From: Topomyia yanbarensis
Taxonomy: Eukaryota > Arthropoda > Insecta > Diptera > Culicidae
Reading direction: 5' to 3'
NCBI RefSeq assembly: GCF_030247195.1
Contig: NC_080672.1
Coordinates: 348,810,413-348,874,412 of the forward strand
Length of the DNA: 64,000 nt
Below, piece after piece: positions 1 through 13,619 of the stretch. Below the pieces are notes generated by a model. The model did not search any database and had not been told where the DNA came from. It worked only from the letters and a program-made list of their open reading frames with translations. Each line of letters starts with the position of its first letter. Position 1 is the first letter of the stretch. The position numbers were made by a program, and so were the translations under genes.

Positions 1-409
1 CTGCGAGCTGTCAAAACACATGAATTTCAAGTGATAAAGATGGCACTCTCATAGACAGACCAGTCGATCTAACCAGTCTATGAGAAGAATTTAAAAGAAA
101 ATTGGTAAGTGCGCAGTGCGGTTAGAATTCAGTTTTTAGTGTCACAAGCAATAGCTTACAAATTATGCATAATCTAAGAAATTTTGAACCAGCCGTATTA
201 TGTGTGTTCAAAACATTACTACCTTGTGGTACATTTCCAGATAATAAATATTTTCCAGTGAAAACATTGCAGTTGCGAAACACAACTACCTTTTTCATTG
301 GGTGCTATCTTATGGCTCCGAAGAAAACGTGGATTTAAAGTAGCCATTACCATTACCTTGCCTTTCTTTTATTATAGCACTATGAAAACTCTGTCGTTGC
401 AAAACTTAC

Positions 410-1120
410 CTTAACCCTCAATTTCAACTTTTCCGACAAACGGCCGATAAAGAATTCCGCGATTGCCGCCGCATACTTAGGCATTTGCACTACATGGATA
501 TCCCCAATACGGACCGGTACAATATTGTTGAATATGTCCGACATCACCTTCAGCTTCGGCAGCGTCCATGACATAAGATGATTGGTTGTTGTACTTAGCA
601 AATCCCACACAGCGACCAGCCCAGCAACCTGATGAATCTCCGTATCTGCGTAAGTTTCTAATACCAAACACCCAATTCGAAATTGTAATTCAGCAGAAGT
701 GGTTTCAATGTCGAATTGTCCTGCCCGAACCAACACCACCAGACGTCCAAAGCTATCTTGTCCCAGCGGAATAACAGCCCCCTGTTGGATGACCGGATTT
801 AGCGCACATGGATCGATCTCAGTGAAGAAATCCGTTTCGCGAATCCAAAACGTTAAATGTTTCACCAGCATCTCCATAGCGGCCATCACGTTGAACTTTT
901 TTAATCGCAGAAATCGTAGCAAAAACACGGCATCTGTCCGGCAGCGCACAATCTGTGGATGTTTGGCGATAAATTCACGCATTTGCGCCAACGCCTGCTC
1001 TCGAATGTAATCATGTTCGTTCAGTTCATCCCGGGCTTTGATCAGATACTTGGGCTCGAGTGTGGTTTTGTACTCGTCGTAAGCAGAAGGTCGCTTCTCG
1101 ATGCTGAGAACGGAAGCCAT
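410..1120 (-). CDS. CRAL-TRIO (SEC14-like) lipid-transfer protein, gene A, first coding exon
   Basis: This family binds small hydrophobic ligands such as tocopherol, retinoids or phosphoinositides and moves them between membranes in the cytosol; the ligand here is unknown. The exon codes 237 residues from MASVLSIEKRPSAYDEY. A CRAL_TRIO_N helical region lies at about residues 35-90 (RTDAVFLLRFLRLKKFNV), followed by the SEC14 lipid-binding domain from about 105 (LGQDSFGRLVVLV) to the exon end. A consensus donor (GTAAG, minus strand, 409-405) follows in phase 0 at the position used by genes C and D. Without splicing the frame reads on to a stop at 380, giving 246 residues. The C-terminal exon would lie left of the window. 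This is a tandem paralogue of gene B. A TATA-like TATAATT lies at 1240-1234, about 115 bp upstream of the start codon. Confidence 0.85.
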
Positions 1121-3499
1121 AGTGGACCGATTGACGGGAAGTTTCGCGCTAGACTAGCAAACAAATTGATTGGAAATTAATCGATGGTATCGCCGTGGAA
1201 CGTGCGTGTACCTAGTCTTAAACATAATGTTTCAATTATAGAAGGTGATGAACCTATTTTCACTCCATTCTTATTATCATTATATGATTAGAACAACGTC
1301 GGTTTTCTTTGTTCAAATGATAGGGTAAAGATTGGAACACTCATTTCAAGCTATTCCTGTTTTTATAGTCAGTCTTAGAAATGATTCAAAGATATGGACA
1401 CCAATTTATGAGTATTCCATTGACTGAAGCACGAGTAAGTTAGGAAATAGTGCTGCTGATACTCTAATAGCGGTAAGCTTGAAATTAGTTGGTACCGCCA
1501 CACGGTACTATCTTTGATTTTAAGCCTGAGTTTAGTCCGGTCTAAGACATTAGTACCTGTCATTGCAGAAATGGCTGCATCCTGAAACCAAACGAAAACA
1601 GTGTAAAAGGCCGCCATGTTCCTCTTGCATACATCTCAATAATTTGAATCAACTTTTTGACCTTCATTTGCATTATCATGGCCCATGTTGCACACAAACC
1701 ATATGAGGGCAAGTAAGCAAGTTTTATCCCGTACGAAGAACAGGTGTAATCGAATTTTAAATGCAATTTTTTATATATTCTTTATCGTCCTATATCTAGA
1801 AGGTGCTACACGCTCATTTCAAAACGCCACATCGAAGAGTTATATTGCAGGTTAGCAGAAGTCGAATCATTTGTAAACAAACCGTCGAACGACATTTTAT
1901 AATTGGATTCAGAGATGAAAATTGTTTTCAATTGTTAGTTTACCTATGGCTATCAAAATGAGTGAAGTTTAATTTGCTCACAATTTTTTAGTTATATTAA
2001 CAAGAGTAAAAGAAAAGAAGTTTATTTATCTATTTACTGCTTTCAAAGGATCTCAAAACTAAGATTGAATAAAAATTGTAAATGAAGCCATGCCATCTAG
2101 CCTAAGTAACACTTTTAAATATGACGGCAAACAAGCTGCTACAAATATTCCCATTTTGATCGTTATTTAAATGTTATCGGAGCTTGCTTATATTGTTTCG
2201 TAATTTATACTTTTCTAGCATAACGTTGAGACATTTGCACAGTTGTTTTTCACAGCATTTCACAAGTAATTAAGGGAGCTTTTATTTTTTGGTCGATTTT
2301 CGATTTTTTCGTAGCACTTTAAAACCAAAGTCCGATTATTGCTAAAACAACGATTAACACGTTATTGTAAAATAATAATATTAAGCAGTTTGCAAAAAGC
2401 CCTTGTAGCCTGGGCAATGATGTGAAGAAGAAAAACTGTGCAAAATTCAAAACGATTGGTCCAAGAAATTTTGAGATATGATTTACACCGGATTTCGTCG
2501 AGATCGTGAAGATTCACTGTCTGCATCCAGTATCAGATTCAATTTGTAAATTTATAATGGACAATTCATTATCAGACTGATCGCAGACTATAGAAAGTAA
2601 CTAATTATAATTTTTATTAATTAAAATTACTGGACTTTTGGTATTGCAGGCTTGGTTGGGTAATCGTGCTGATAATTTGGATTACTTCATTTTCAGAAAA
2701 GTAGGTCTTCCATATGCATGCATGGTTAGTAGAGAAGGTGGGTAGGATGGTATAATAAGCCCCACCAGGCTAAAATGTCAGATTTCTATTCCATGGACGA
2801 CTGATACAAATATTTCAAAAGATTTATGACATTTTCGACGTTTTTTCACTCAAAAGCCCCGTAAAATTAAAATATCGAAAAAATCCTGCGTACGTCGCAA
2901 TTGACATAAGGAATCAGAAAAACTTTAGTTTTTGGCACTAGGTTAAAAATCACGGCCGCGGACCCCTTTTAAAAAACGCGCATAAGGTAAAAAAGCTACA
3001 GAGCCGCCATCTTGTGATGAAATTGCTCGAAAAAATTATTTTGTTTGATTCAATACTTATGTTATAAATCCCATTCAAGAAGTTGTCGATTGACCTTTTT
3101 ATTGAGCAATAAAAAATTCTCGAAATAAACCTATTTTTTCGCGCTCTACAGTGGTGTAACCCATTAGGCTAAATCGAGAATTTCAAAATCGTTTTAAAAA
3201 CATAAATACATAGACTAATAAATGGCATGAACAGGGAATTTTAAATTAACTTCACTGTACAGTTTTTTAACATTGCCGTGTACTGCTGACCAGAACGCAG
3301 CAATGCAAATGGCAGCATCATGTTACCAGAAGAAGACAAAAATATGCAAACAATTGTCATGCTTCTCTTGCATACATTTCGTTATTTTCAATCCTCTCTT
3401 CGGTTTTCTTCTGGATAAATATGGCTCTCTTTGCTCGCAATAAAGATGGCACTAAATAAGCCAGTTTATCAGGTAGGAAAGACAAGTACTGACGAACTA
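1121..3499. other. AT-rich intergenic DNA with old dispersed repeats
   Basis: No gene was seen. 1121 to about 1475 is the 5' flank of gene A and aligns by eye with the 5' flank of gene B (17166-17500), so the A/B duplication includes the promoter region. The stretch around 1500-1680 shares phrases with 3270-3400 and 4860-4990 (for example CTCTTGCATACAT and a run close to CAGAACGCA), which suggests degraded copies of one dispersed repeat. Confidence 0.5.
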
Positions 3500-4149
3500 C
3501 ACTGATAAAATAAAGTACTAATTAATGCATGTTCAATAAAAGCGGAATAACCCATTAACTGGGTAAAGAGTCAGCCTGGGTATGTTTTACCCATTATTTT
3601 TCGTAGAATTGCTACAACAAAATGCGTAAAAGATATCCATTCATGAAAATCGCGCCAGAATGAAAAATACTGCCAATAGAATTATTTCTAAATTTAAAAA
3701 AAAACATAAATTAACATTCATTTAACATTATTGTCTCCTTAACCACTTAACAAAATAAAATCGCCAACTGGATATATTTTTGATGGCTGGATCTTTTGGC
3801 TGCGCTAAAAATGCCGAACTTGCGCATATTTGCAACATCCTCAGTAGTCTAAACAGCCGTTGTTTTATGAGCGTTTCCGAAATGTTCCGTTTCTGCCACG
3901 GATTCAGATGCAGGCCGATAATTTGCAGGTTCCGCTACGAACCTTAGTTTGCAGGTTAACTCGCTTAAAATAATTCTTAATGATTTTTCACTCATTATTA
4001 AGATTAAAATGTCAATGGACCTCATCGAGTAGTTGTGAAATGGATAAAAAGCACTCATTGTTAGTAGCAAAAAATACCCATTTTTGACAGCTCGAATAAT
4101 TTCCGAGAATGGGCAATTTGAATACAATGGGTAAAGTTTTTTTACCGTG
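3500..4149. mobile_element. TA-flanked short-TIR element, copy 1 (650 bp)
   Basis: The element begins CACTGATAAAA and ends TTTTTTTACCGTG, imperfect inverted ends of the form CAC-N-G-(A)TAAAA. It is flanked by TA on both sides (3498-3499 and 4150-4151), as expected for a Tc1/mariner-type MITE duplication. Copy 2 lies at 45788-46534. Both contain many ACCCATT/AATGGGT words and a minus-strand open frame (3849-4127 here) whose segment around ANYRPAS and VAETEHFGNA is conserved between the copies. No transposase motif was recognised. Confidence 0.65.
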
Positions 4150-5199
4150 TATATTTATCCGCATTACACAGAAAACTTGCATTTCCTAGCAGTAGGTAAT
4201 CTTAAATCTGCGCATCCTACTTCCTCCAACGAAAAACGAAAGAGAGGGAATCCAAATTTACCCAAAAATAATGAGATATTCCCCAAAGCCGACTAAACTT
4301 CATCCCATTAATTTTGAGTAAAAAAATCATCCCCTCTCCCTTGTTTTCCGGCCGTGAAATAAGGACAGCAAATTAAAATTACCTACTGGTAGGTAATAGA
4401 TTTTAAGTGTGTAACTGTTATGAACTGTGTTTATCCAGTAACGGTTTGTCCGGAATTTCCTTTCAAAGAGAATTTTGACAGTTGGCTTTTAACCCGTAAT
4501 CATATGTTTGTCGAGAAATAACTATCATGGCACCAATTACAACCACTCCTTTAACTCGACGAGCGCCTATTCAAACTGAATAAAAACATGCATATGTATA
4601 CCAATTTATTTTCTTTTATGCATTTAATATTGTGTCACTACAAAGTGCTGTACATCATCGGCCAACTTTCAACTATCCAACACGTTAAAGTTCTGAGTTC
4701 AGAAACATATCGGCTACAACTTGACAAAAATTGTACTCAAACGCTATAGAACGAGACATTTGACGAAGAAAAGCTATATTACTGCACGAATATATCGGAA
4801 AGAAAAACAATTCACCATGTTGTCTAATTTACTCATTTTCATTAACTTGAATTTGTTGTTTTTTTAACATTGACGTGTAACGCAGATCAGAACGCAACCA
4901 TATAAATGACAGCATCGTTTGATTAAAGCTTACCAAATATTTTAGGCCGGTTTAAAAGTTAGTCCGGTTTAAAAACTGTTGGTACGGCTTTGTGCTTACG
5001 GCTATAATAGGACCAAAATAGGCTCATTATCTGTCGATATTAAAGGACTATGGATATAAGAAGAGATGGGGATATAGGACACAATGATTTTTTTCGGAAT
5101 TCAATCGGTTTGGAAATGGATATGGGTCATTCCACGCGAAGATTTATAAGTTAACCCAAGCAAAACTTCAATGGTTCTTTTCATGAAGAACCGAATAAC

Positions 5200-6620
5200 A
5201 ACCGGGATTCTTTGAATCTGAGCTACTGTGTGCAGATCAAGTCAAATATGTTGGAATTATATTGGATTCCAAACTGAATTGGACTGCTCACATTGAGTTC
5301 AGAATCAAGAAAGCGTGCATGGCCTTCGGGCAGTGTCATCGAACTTTTGGAAAGACCTGGGATCTCAAAACTAAATACATATATTGGATTTTAACGACAG
5401 TTGTACGTCCAATACTGGTATACGGATGCCTTGTGTGGTGCCAGAAGGGAGAGGTGATGACAGTCCAGTCAAAGCTAAACCATCGCTCATGGCGTTAACT
5501 GGTGCTTTCACCACAACTCCGACTGCTGCTCTTGAGGCACTTCTAAATATCAAACCATTACATATACACCTTAAACAAGAAGCACTATCATGTGCAGACA
5601 GACTGCAGGTTACTGGACTTTTGAACAGTAACCATGTTGATATTGCTACCAGTCATACACGATTGTGGTCACAAATGGTTGCATGGGGTGAAAATATTCT
5701 TGCTTCCAGAGATATTACACTCACATGTAGTTTTGCTTACAGGACATTCCATGTGAAGATTCCCTCTCGAGAGGAGTGGTTCTCTGGCTATATGGAAAGA
5801 CAACAACAAACCAAAGTGGTCTATTACACTAACGGTTCTCTGATGGAGGGACGTGCTGGTGCTGCTGTAGTAATGTCTACTGCCGTGAAATGATACCGTG
5901 CTGTATTCCAAGCAGAAATCCTTGCGATTATGTGCGGCGTACAATCAGTCCTTCAAATGAGTTTGTCCGGCAAAGTTATAAACTTCTGCTCCGATAGTCA
6001 GGCTGAAATCAAGGCCCTTAGCTCAGACAAATCACGGTCCAAGCTAGTGATCGCGTGCCGAACCCAAACGAAGAACTAAGCATTTTGAACACTATCTATC
6101 TTGTCTGGATGCCCGAACATTACGGTATTACTGGGAATCAATGGGCTGACGAATTGGCCAGGGCAGGTTCAGCGATTGACTTGGTCCTGAGCCCGTCCTG
6201 CCCATATCGACAAGTTGGATAAGGGAAAAAAATACGCTTCTGGGCTTCGTCCGAGCACCGTAATTATTGGAGAAATCTACAATCGTGAGGCCAAACAAAG
6301 GCGTTTCTAGAACAATCGTACCCAGTGATTTCGAAAAATTTCCTACATTTTTCGAAACTCCACTGCAGCATGCTGACCAGGGCTTTAACCGGCCCCTGCA
6401 AACCTAATTATCACATGGTAACTATTCAGCACGCTTAGTCTTTTTCATGTGATCTTTGTGAATCCGACTACGGAACCTCATATCATCTGATATGCAACTG
6501 CCCAGCAGTAGCGCAATTGCGATTTCGTGTTTTCAGCCGTCCTTCCATAGAACTCATTGTGTCCTTTTATACACTCTGTGAATTGTGTGAACTAAGAAAG
6601 GAATCTGTCCAGATTTGAAT
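5200..6620 (+). pseudogene. LINE ORF2 3' fragment (RT C-terminus and RNase H), broken
   Basis: Sense-strand coding remnant of a non-LTR retrotransposon. The RT connection region reads VGIILDSKLNWTAHIE, then RPILVYGCLVW (5230-5440). A frameshift leads into a second frame (5490-5893) with RNase H start-like YYTNGSLMEGRAGA, where the usual TDGS is TNGS, and then a stop at 5891-5893. Further frames continue with AEILAIMCGVQS, CSDSQAEIKAL, and a C-terminal zinc-finger-like CDLCESDYGTSYHLICNC near 6450-6500. An RNase H after RT and this CCHC-like tail fit LOA- or I-group LINEs; the clade is not settled. 5'-truncated, several frameshifts and stops, inactive. Confidence 0.75.
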
Positions 6621-7151
6621 CATAGAATAACATCAGCACTGTATCTATAGCCGCACTCCATTGAACTATCATTTTCATTTGCTAAAGTATTTAATATTGC
6701 AACTTGCAATTTAAAATTCTTTTAGCATATGCACTTTTATGAATATCACTGTGTGAGGAAACGTCTAATCCCACTCACTGAGAAGCCAAAATAAGTGTTT
6801 GAAGATCGTCCAAAACAGGTTTCAAATTGGAATGATTCACCAACGGAAAAACTCCAACTGACCATTTTTAAACAGATTTTTCATAACAGGGAGACATAAA
6901 CAAGCCAAAATCAGTTTTATGGAATTTGTCGTTATGATTAATTAAGAATTCAATACATATTACTTTGTCGATTATCGACATGCTACGTGCTTTCAAATGT
7001 CTTAAATTAGCCTTTCGAGACGAAGTCAGGAAACACAATTAAAAATTTAGAAAATGGTCATCTTATTTTCTTATAAAAAAAAACAATTTTAAATTTCTGA
7101 AATATGTAAAAGATTTGTTTGGAATCAAATTAAGAATCGTTCAGCGTGATA

Positions 7152-7404
<253 letters not shown>

Positions 7405-7450
7405 TCACAGTTTGTATGTATAGCGTGTTTGTGTGCTATTGGTTGGGGAC

Positions 7451-7540
7451 TATCTACCCGCCAGATAGCGCTACGGAACAAATTGTGTTTCCTCCTATTT
7501 CGTTGAAAATCGCAGCAATGCGCGATGGGTATTAGCTAGT
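7451..7540 (-). repeat. Dispersed repeat, copy 1 (minus)
   Basis: Read on the minus strand it matches 18751-18840 on the plus strand: a start close to CTAG-TAATACCC, then CGCGC(A/G)TTGCTGC, a shared TTTCAACGAAATAGG word, CACAATTTGTTCC and a GGGTAGA end. The family is not recognised. Both copies sit on the same relative side of a long (TA)n tract. Confidence 0.6.
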
Positions 7541-7770
7541 AGGAAATAAATCGGAAAAAAACATTGAGTGCTTTGTTTTAAAATATTTATTAGCACCTAT
7601 TTGCAAAAAGCGAGAAATGCTTAAATATTAGTAAAACCCCAAATAATTTTTCCCACTATCGTAATGGTTGATTCTGTGAAATTGCATTGTATTTTTTGTT
7701 TGAAGTTGAGTAATCAGGAAATTATATGAATAGAGGGCTGATGTGAATTAGGTAGCATCTACATTATAAC

Positions 7771-8007
7771 TTGCGGCCACTGCGCGAGACATATCCGGTC
7801 CACCTCATTCCAAGACCTGAATATTACACACATGGTGTCAGCCGGGCGAAAGCTGTAGAAAGTTTGATAAACAGCTATGTTTACAAGGAATTGACAACAA
7901 TACATCTTAAAAAGTACGAACAAAAATTTCTTAAACCAGTTTCCTGGGAACGCAATGAAGCTTGTTCTACAAGAACATTGCCGCTGACGTTTCATGTTTC
8001 TGGTTAG
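7771..8007 (+). other. Isolated open frame, possible exon or coding relic, unidentified
   Basis: A 78-codon frame ending at a stop near 8008. It has balanced amino-acid use (RETYPVHLIPRPEYYTHGVS in the first half, KKYEQKFLKPVSWERNEAC in the second) and is less AT-rich than its surroundings. I do not recognise the family. The first codon is not a clear start, so an exon or a fossil of a gene or transposon are both possible. Chance is not excluded. Confidence 0.25.
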
Positions 8008-8466
8008 CAATCGATCGATTATTTCCTACACGCTTATTATCATATAATCGCCCCATTCTAAAAACTGTTGTATAAAATTGCGATGACGTTCGTTCAAATC
8101 AAAATCAAACGTGGAATGCATGAGAACTGAAAACATTGACTGATTTAACGTGCCGAACAGAACACCCTATTGTAAGCGGCATCAGCTTAAACGTCTTCCT
8201 AATTAAAAGCCCATTTTTCTACGCTTTTACTGCGGCCTCAAATTTTTCTACACCACGAATAACCCTGGCCACTAAACAGAAAGGTATGCGTTATGTAAAT
8301 CGGCTCTAGTTCAAGGTCCACGCAGAAAGCATATGTTTGCTTATGGACTACACCAACCGTTAGCGGTCGCCCGCTAGGACCAGTTCACCATGCGTTAAAA
8401 TTTTATAGTTACGCCTTTTAAAGATTTGTTTCTGTTGCGTACCTACCCTGCTAACCGAGAGCAGAT

Positions 8467-9096
8467 CGTCGCTGTTGTGCTATCTTATGACAAGCGCCAT
8501 TTAGCACATTCCGAGAAAAACGATTTTTAAAGTTTGAGATTGAATAGCTTGAAACTTATAATTGGTAGAATCAATTCAAAGAATACAATTGATGCTTCTA
8601 CCTATTCTGCATTAATCTCTCAAATATTAGAAAGATTCGTTGAGAATGTTGCGAGTTTTTACTATAAATGTAAACAATGTCGATGAACAATCTGTTAGAT
8701 GCATTTTGAAGGAAATGAATCAGGGAATCTAGAAAAAATAGTTATTTTTGGTTACAGTGTTGCCAAATATGCTATATTTTCAGCTTAAAACTTAAACTGC
8801 ATTTTTCGCACAATGCGTTTATTTTTGTTTTGAAAATGATTATGCCATTATGTTTCTCGGATAGTTTTACACATAAAAACATCTTACACATCAAGATAAC
8901 TTAGGCCAATCGCCACAGTTATTTGAAGCAAAAAAATTAAAAAATCTTAGCGCGTCTCGCTATATTTCAGTAACCAAGCAGAATATCAAAATTCTGAAAA
9001 CGCCACTTTGTAGGGATTTTTTAGACAAGTAATGTGGCATATCTAACTCAGTTTACTCCAAAATGGCGTTTGTCATAAGATAGCACAACAGCAACG
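8467..9096. mobile_element. MITE with 36-bp TIRs, copy 1 (630 bp)
   Basis: The first and last 36 bp are inverted repeats with about two mismatches (starts CGTCGCTGTTGTGCTATCTT, ends ATAGCACAACAGCAACG). The interior is AT-rich without a transposase frame. A second, 3'-truncated copy lies at 36454-37148, next to gene C. Target duplication is not clear by eye. Confidence 0.8.
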
Positions 9097-9115
9097 GGAT
9101 GTCAATACAGTTAAC

Positions 9116-9157
9116 TCTCTCTATGTCGATATTGAAGGGACCATCGACATAGAGAGA
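9116..9157. repeat. Perfect 15-bp hairpin in a dispersed repeat
   Basis: The arms TCTCTCTATGTCGAT (9116-9130) and ATCGACATAGAGAGA (9143-9157) pair perfectly around a 12-nt loop. Related sequences with the CGATATTGAA ... GGGATATAGGACACAATGAT pattern occur at about 5030-5100 and 17515-17585, so this is part of a dispersed repeat family rather than a gene-specific structure. Confidence 0.7.
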
Positions 9158-9599
9158 GATCAACATATAGAACACAATCGAAGACTCCATATCAAGAAGA
9201 CTGATATCTCTTTCCTTCCCCCATACAAACGAGAAGCGACAGAGGTTACAGCGCCTCTATTGGAAGAAGGGAGGAAGCTTTATGTAAAAATGTATATGTG
9301 TGTGTGCATCACTATGGAAAGTACCACCTTTACCCGCAAGTGGCGTTGCTGTTACTGTCTCCGGATTCTGGACAGAGTTGCCAGTCTTCTTGATATGGAG
9401 TCTTCGACACAATGATTTTCTTTGAGACAACTTTTCCTTCAGGACATCATAATGCATACCGAGAAATGAAGATAGATGCTCGTATTGGGGGGAGTAGGGT
9501 AGTAGACGACGAGATAAAGTGCACTCGCACTGCAAAACAGCAAGTTTGCTGTTTGAGAAGGAATCCCTTATTTGCAGTTTATCATTCTGCCCCACATCT

Positions 9600-10720
9600 C
9601 TAAAATCTCTAAAAAAGTTTTCAATCCTTCCAAAGTTATTGAGATATAATGTAAAAAGTATTATTCGTGTTCATAATTTTTTGCGGAATTTTTAATTTAC
9701 TTTTTCAAAAATTATAAAAATTTGTCTGAGATCGAACTTATTTTTGGGAAAGTCTCCCAACTGCGGGGAGACTTGACCACGAGAATTTTGAAAAATCAGA
9801 TAAAAAAATAATGACATAAATAATACTGCAATCCTTTTTTTTTTTTCATATTGTCGAGGTCATTAGGTAGCAATTAAAAATGTAAAAGGATTGCATTTCA
9901 TAAATTTCCTTTTAAGGATTAACTGTACTGCTTACATTGCATATTAACACGTCACGCAATCCGCCATATTACTACTAACTTTGTTTACTAGTACAAAAAG
10001 ATATAGACCGATGTTTGATGTGGGATTTTTTTTGTGACGTGATTAACACTAACAGTAGGTACGACAGCAAAGTAAATATCAGAAAATTTTTATCTTTCTG
10101 CGGCTTATTGCCACTTGGTCATGTCTCCCCATAAAATCTTGGTCAAGTCTCCCCAACATTAGTTATTGCGTTCAATCTCGTGCAAATTTTAGTAATAACT
10201 ATTTCTATGTTCCGATTTATGTAAAATAATTTCACTAGTTCATAAAGTATAAAATAATTTATAAGTACTTTAGAAGTAATTATTAGGCGAGTAGATATGT
10301 CCATACAAAGTTTGATACAAAATTACATCATTTAACGCAAATTTCCAAACTTTTAAAATTACCTTGACGGACCGAAAATAGTAGAAATTTTTTTAAGAAC
10401 CTAATAGAACACGTCATAGCTAATAATAGAATTCTGCGCTTGGTTAAGTATCTCCATGTTACCCTAATTGAAATTGTTCTGACCACGAAAGAATGATTTC
10501 CGTGCTACAGATGGCTGCATTTTAAATATTTTTATAGCACGTTAAAGTTAAAATTTTGAACCCAAAAATGCATAATTTCTAGAAAACCTCGATATATGCA
10601 GATTGAGATGAATTCGTTTTACAAAGTTTCGTAGGAAAACATCGAATATCCACTTTACCCTAAATCATGTCTTTACTGCCCCTACATGCAGAATATTTAG
10701 AATTTAGAAATAGTTATAAG
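9600..10720. other. AT-rich intergenic DNA with recurring AAGTCTCCC words
   Basis: No gene was seen. The words AAGTCTCCC / GACTTG recur on a degraded background (9750-9780, 10120-10155), suggesting an old repeat. The nearby 9257-9603 frames have no recognisable domain. Confidence 0.4.
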
Positions 10721-10724
10721 AAAA

Positions 10725-11450
10725 ATTGAATAAATTGAGTCAAGCTAATAAATTGAATGAAATAAATAAAGGGAATGACAACATGAAATGAATAAAATTA
10801 AAGATATGAACAAAATGAATTGAATGAATCTAATGAATCAAATGAATTAAATTATTTAATTAATCAAATGAATCAAATGAATCAAATGAATTAAATGAAT
10901 CAAATGAATAAAATGAATCAAATGAATCAAATTAATCAAATTAATAAAATTAATCAAATTAATCAAATTAATCAAATGAACAAAATGAATAGAAGAAAAA
11001 GTAATGAAATGAATAAATAAAACAAACGAATCAAATAAACAAAATGAACTGAATTGATAAAAAGAATAAGAAGAAACTGAGCAGAATAAAAAGCATTGAT
11101 TAAAATGAAAAATTATAGATGTTAAAAGGTTATAAATTAATAAAAAAAAATTGTGTCGAAGAAATTATTTGGATGAAATGAATAAAAAATGAAAAATTAG
11201 TCAGATTATTAAAATGAAGAAACTGAACAAAATGTGTAATGGATAAAATAAGTTAAATTAATGATACGAGTTAAATGCACGAAAAGAATAAACTGATCAG
11301 AGTGAATCCAAAGAATGAAACGAATAAAATATATAAATACAACGCAGATAAACAAAATGAATAAAAAGAAGCTGAATGAAATAATTAATGTAATGATCAT
11401 ACTTTTAAAGCAAAATAAAAAACATTTTTGAATAATGAAAATGAATAAAC
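10725..11450. repeat. Degenerate (AAATGAATC)n minisatellite
   Basis: A long stretch built on a roughly 9-10-bp word AAATGAATC/AAATGAATA. It is most regular at 10830-10985, where a subset drifts to AAATTAATC, and degenerates on both sides. A similar but weaker A-rich stretch lies at about 18360-18760. No coding potential. Confidence 0.8.
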
Positions 11451-12049
11451 CGGATTGTACGAATTTGAGAACCATTGCATAAGAAAGTCATGAAATGTTT
11501 TCGAAAATGCCATCTTCTGAGAAAAGGCTAATTAATATACAAACGTTTTGTTTTAGTCTTTTCGTTTTCATGCTTATTTAGTTGTCGCCGTCGTTTTAAG
11601 ATTATCTGGTGTTTCTACTTAGTTGATGGACCTTAATTAGTTATCAGGAACCACGAACATTCAAAAAATCCTATACAAACTAATACTGTGAAAAAGAAAT
11701 GGTTCAAACTATCAGGATGGTAAAAATGTAATCAGATCACACATTCCACGCACTTGTATCGCTTACCTCATGAAAATAAATCTGCTAATATAAGTAAAAG
11801 TTGTTCTTAAATATGTTGGTATAGGTTTAAGGCTCCTAAATCACAGATATAAAGAAATTTTTTAAAAGAATTTTATGACGCTCGTCAATAAAAACCAGTA
11901 ATACATATAAGACTCGTTTTTAATAATTGAATAGATTTTCCCGTACCACACCAGTATGTTCATAATAAAATTAATTTGGAGTAATCTTAAATGCCATTTT
12001 ATTGTATACATATTGTACAAAGATTTCATCCTTGGACGCAGATTTTTTG

Positions 12050-12850
12050 AGTGAATGGATTGTCAAAATATTGTGGTAAATAAATTTTTGAAAAAAATTG
12101 GAACCGGGGTTCACAGTTTAAAACCAAAGTTTGTATGGAGAACTATGGGTGTTCAAGAGGCAAGATATCAATCAATGGTCGTCTTAAATTTTCGCATAAA
12201 GTCTTACATAAAATGCTTATTACATCGAAAAAGTAATCTATGCAAGTTTTAGCTCAATCGGACATCATTAAGGGGGTGCGGCGTTTGAATATTGTTTTCA
12301 TAATATAAGAAAAAATCCAAATGGGAGTATGAAATGTTGAAAATCGAAAAAAAATTGTCGAAATATGTCTAAAAATAGCATGAAACATCAGCATCTAGTC
12401 TCAAAACAAACGAAAACCGCTGAAAACAAATTATAAATTTTTTTTAGATCCAAGGACTTGGAAATTTTCGAAAAAATGATACGAAAATCGAAAATTTTAC
12501 TGTAATGCCCTAAGATTGAGAAAAAAAATTCCCATCGAACTGGGTTTGGTAGCAGCACAAATAAAAAGATGGTAGGGATTTGGGGTTCCAACTAAATAAC
12601 AGTGAAGGAATTTTTGAAAAAAAATTAAACGGGACTTCACAGTTTAAAACCAAAGCTTCGTGAAATTTTTGAAAATTTGCATCTTTTAGGTGAAAATGGA
12701 CATTTTTGATCGAATTTTTCCAACGTACTGGGCTTGGGAGCAGAACAAATGACGATGGCGGAGATTTACGGTTCCAACTAAATTACCGTGGAGAAATTTT
12801 TGAAGAAAATTGGAACGGGACTTCACAGTTTATAATTATTGACCACTTGG
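12050..12850. repeat. Diverged tandem repeat, unit about 180-190 bp
   Basis: Blocks with GTTCCAACTAAAT start near 12585 and 12771, and blocks with a (G)GGACTTCACAGTTTA core recur near 12630 and 12815, with a first related block near 12105-12125. Spacing of about 186 bp indicates a diverged tandem array of two to three units. Short open frames inside it look incidental. Confidence 0.55.
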
Positions 12851-13619
12851 AACAAGCCATGGTTTGTCTTTTCGGAATTAATTTTTTCTACGTGAACCAA
12901 ACATCGTAGTTTAACACAGCTTTTTAATGTTTTTATAGCACGTTAAAGTCAAAATTTTATCGAGCATACGCATTTCTCAGAATTCGCAAATGAAAGATAC
13001 AATTTCACGAAATTCTCCAGTTTTCTATCATTTAGATAATTCAGTGACAAGCCGACCAGCTGACCCATAAGACCGCAATTGTGTGTAGATTTTCAACAAT
13101 TTTTCTATACTGTAATATATTCAAATTTTCAAAAAGTTGCGCCTTTCCCTTCTTTTCCAAAAATCGCGTAAAACGGCTGCATTTGATTAATTTCCGCAAT
13201 CATAACTATTAAGTGTCTTCTTGCAGATATGTGAGTAGAAATGGTTGAACAAACGCCAGAGGTTGAACTGGAAGGGCGATATGCTATTTCGAAATCTTTA
13301 CTTCAACCATATTACTGGTTTTTTGCGATATTATATACAATATGTAAATATCATAACTGCTTGACTGAGTATAATCGTTTGATAGTCTTACCTTTGCTTG
13401 AAAAAACTGATTTGGTCAACAAAATAAAAATTTGTTGAGTCACCCTAATAAACAGTTAATTTTATTTAATATATTTTCCGATGTCAATAATATATTCATC
13501 TTACCAAAACTAATTGAAACCACCTTTTCGAGTCAATAAAAAGTGGCGATTTCAAATCTTTGTTTTGAGTTATTCACATGTCTAGAGGTAATATATTTCG
13601 CTTTGTTTGAGCCTCAACA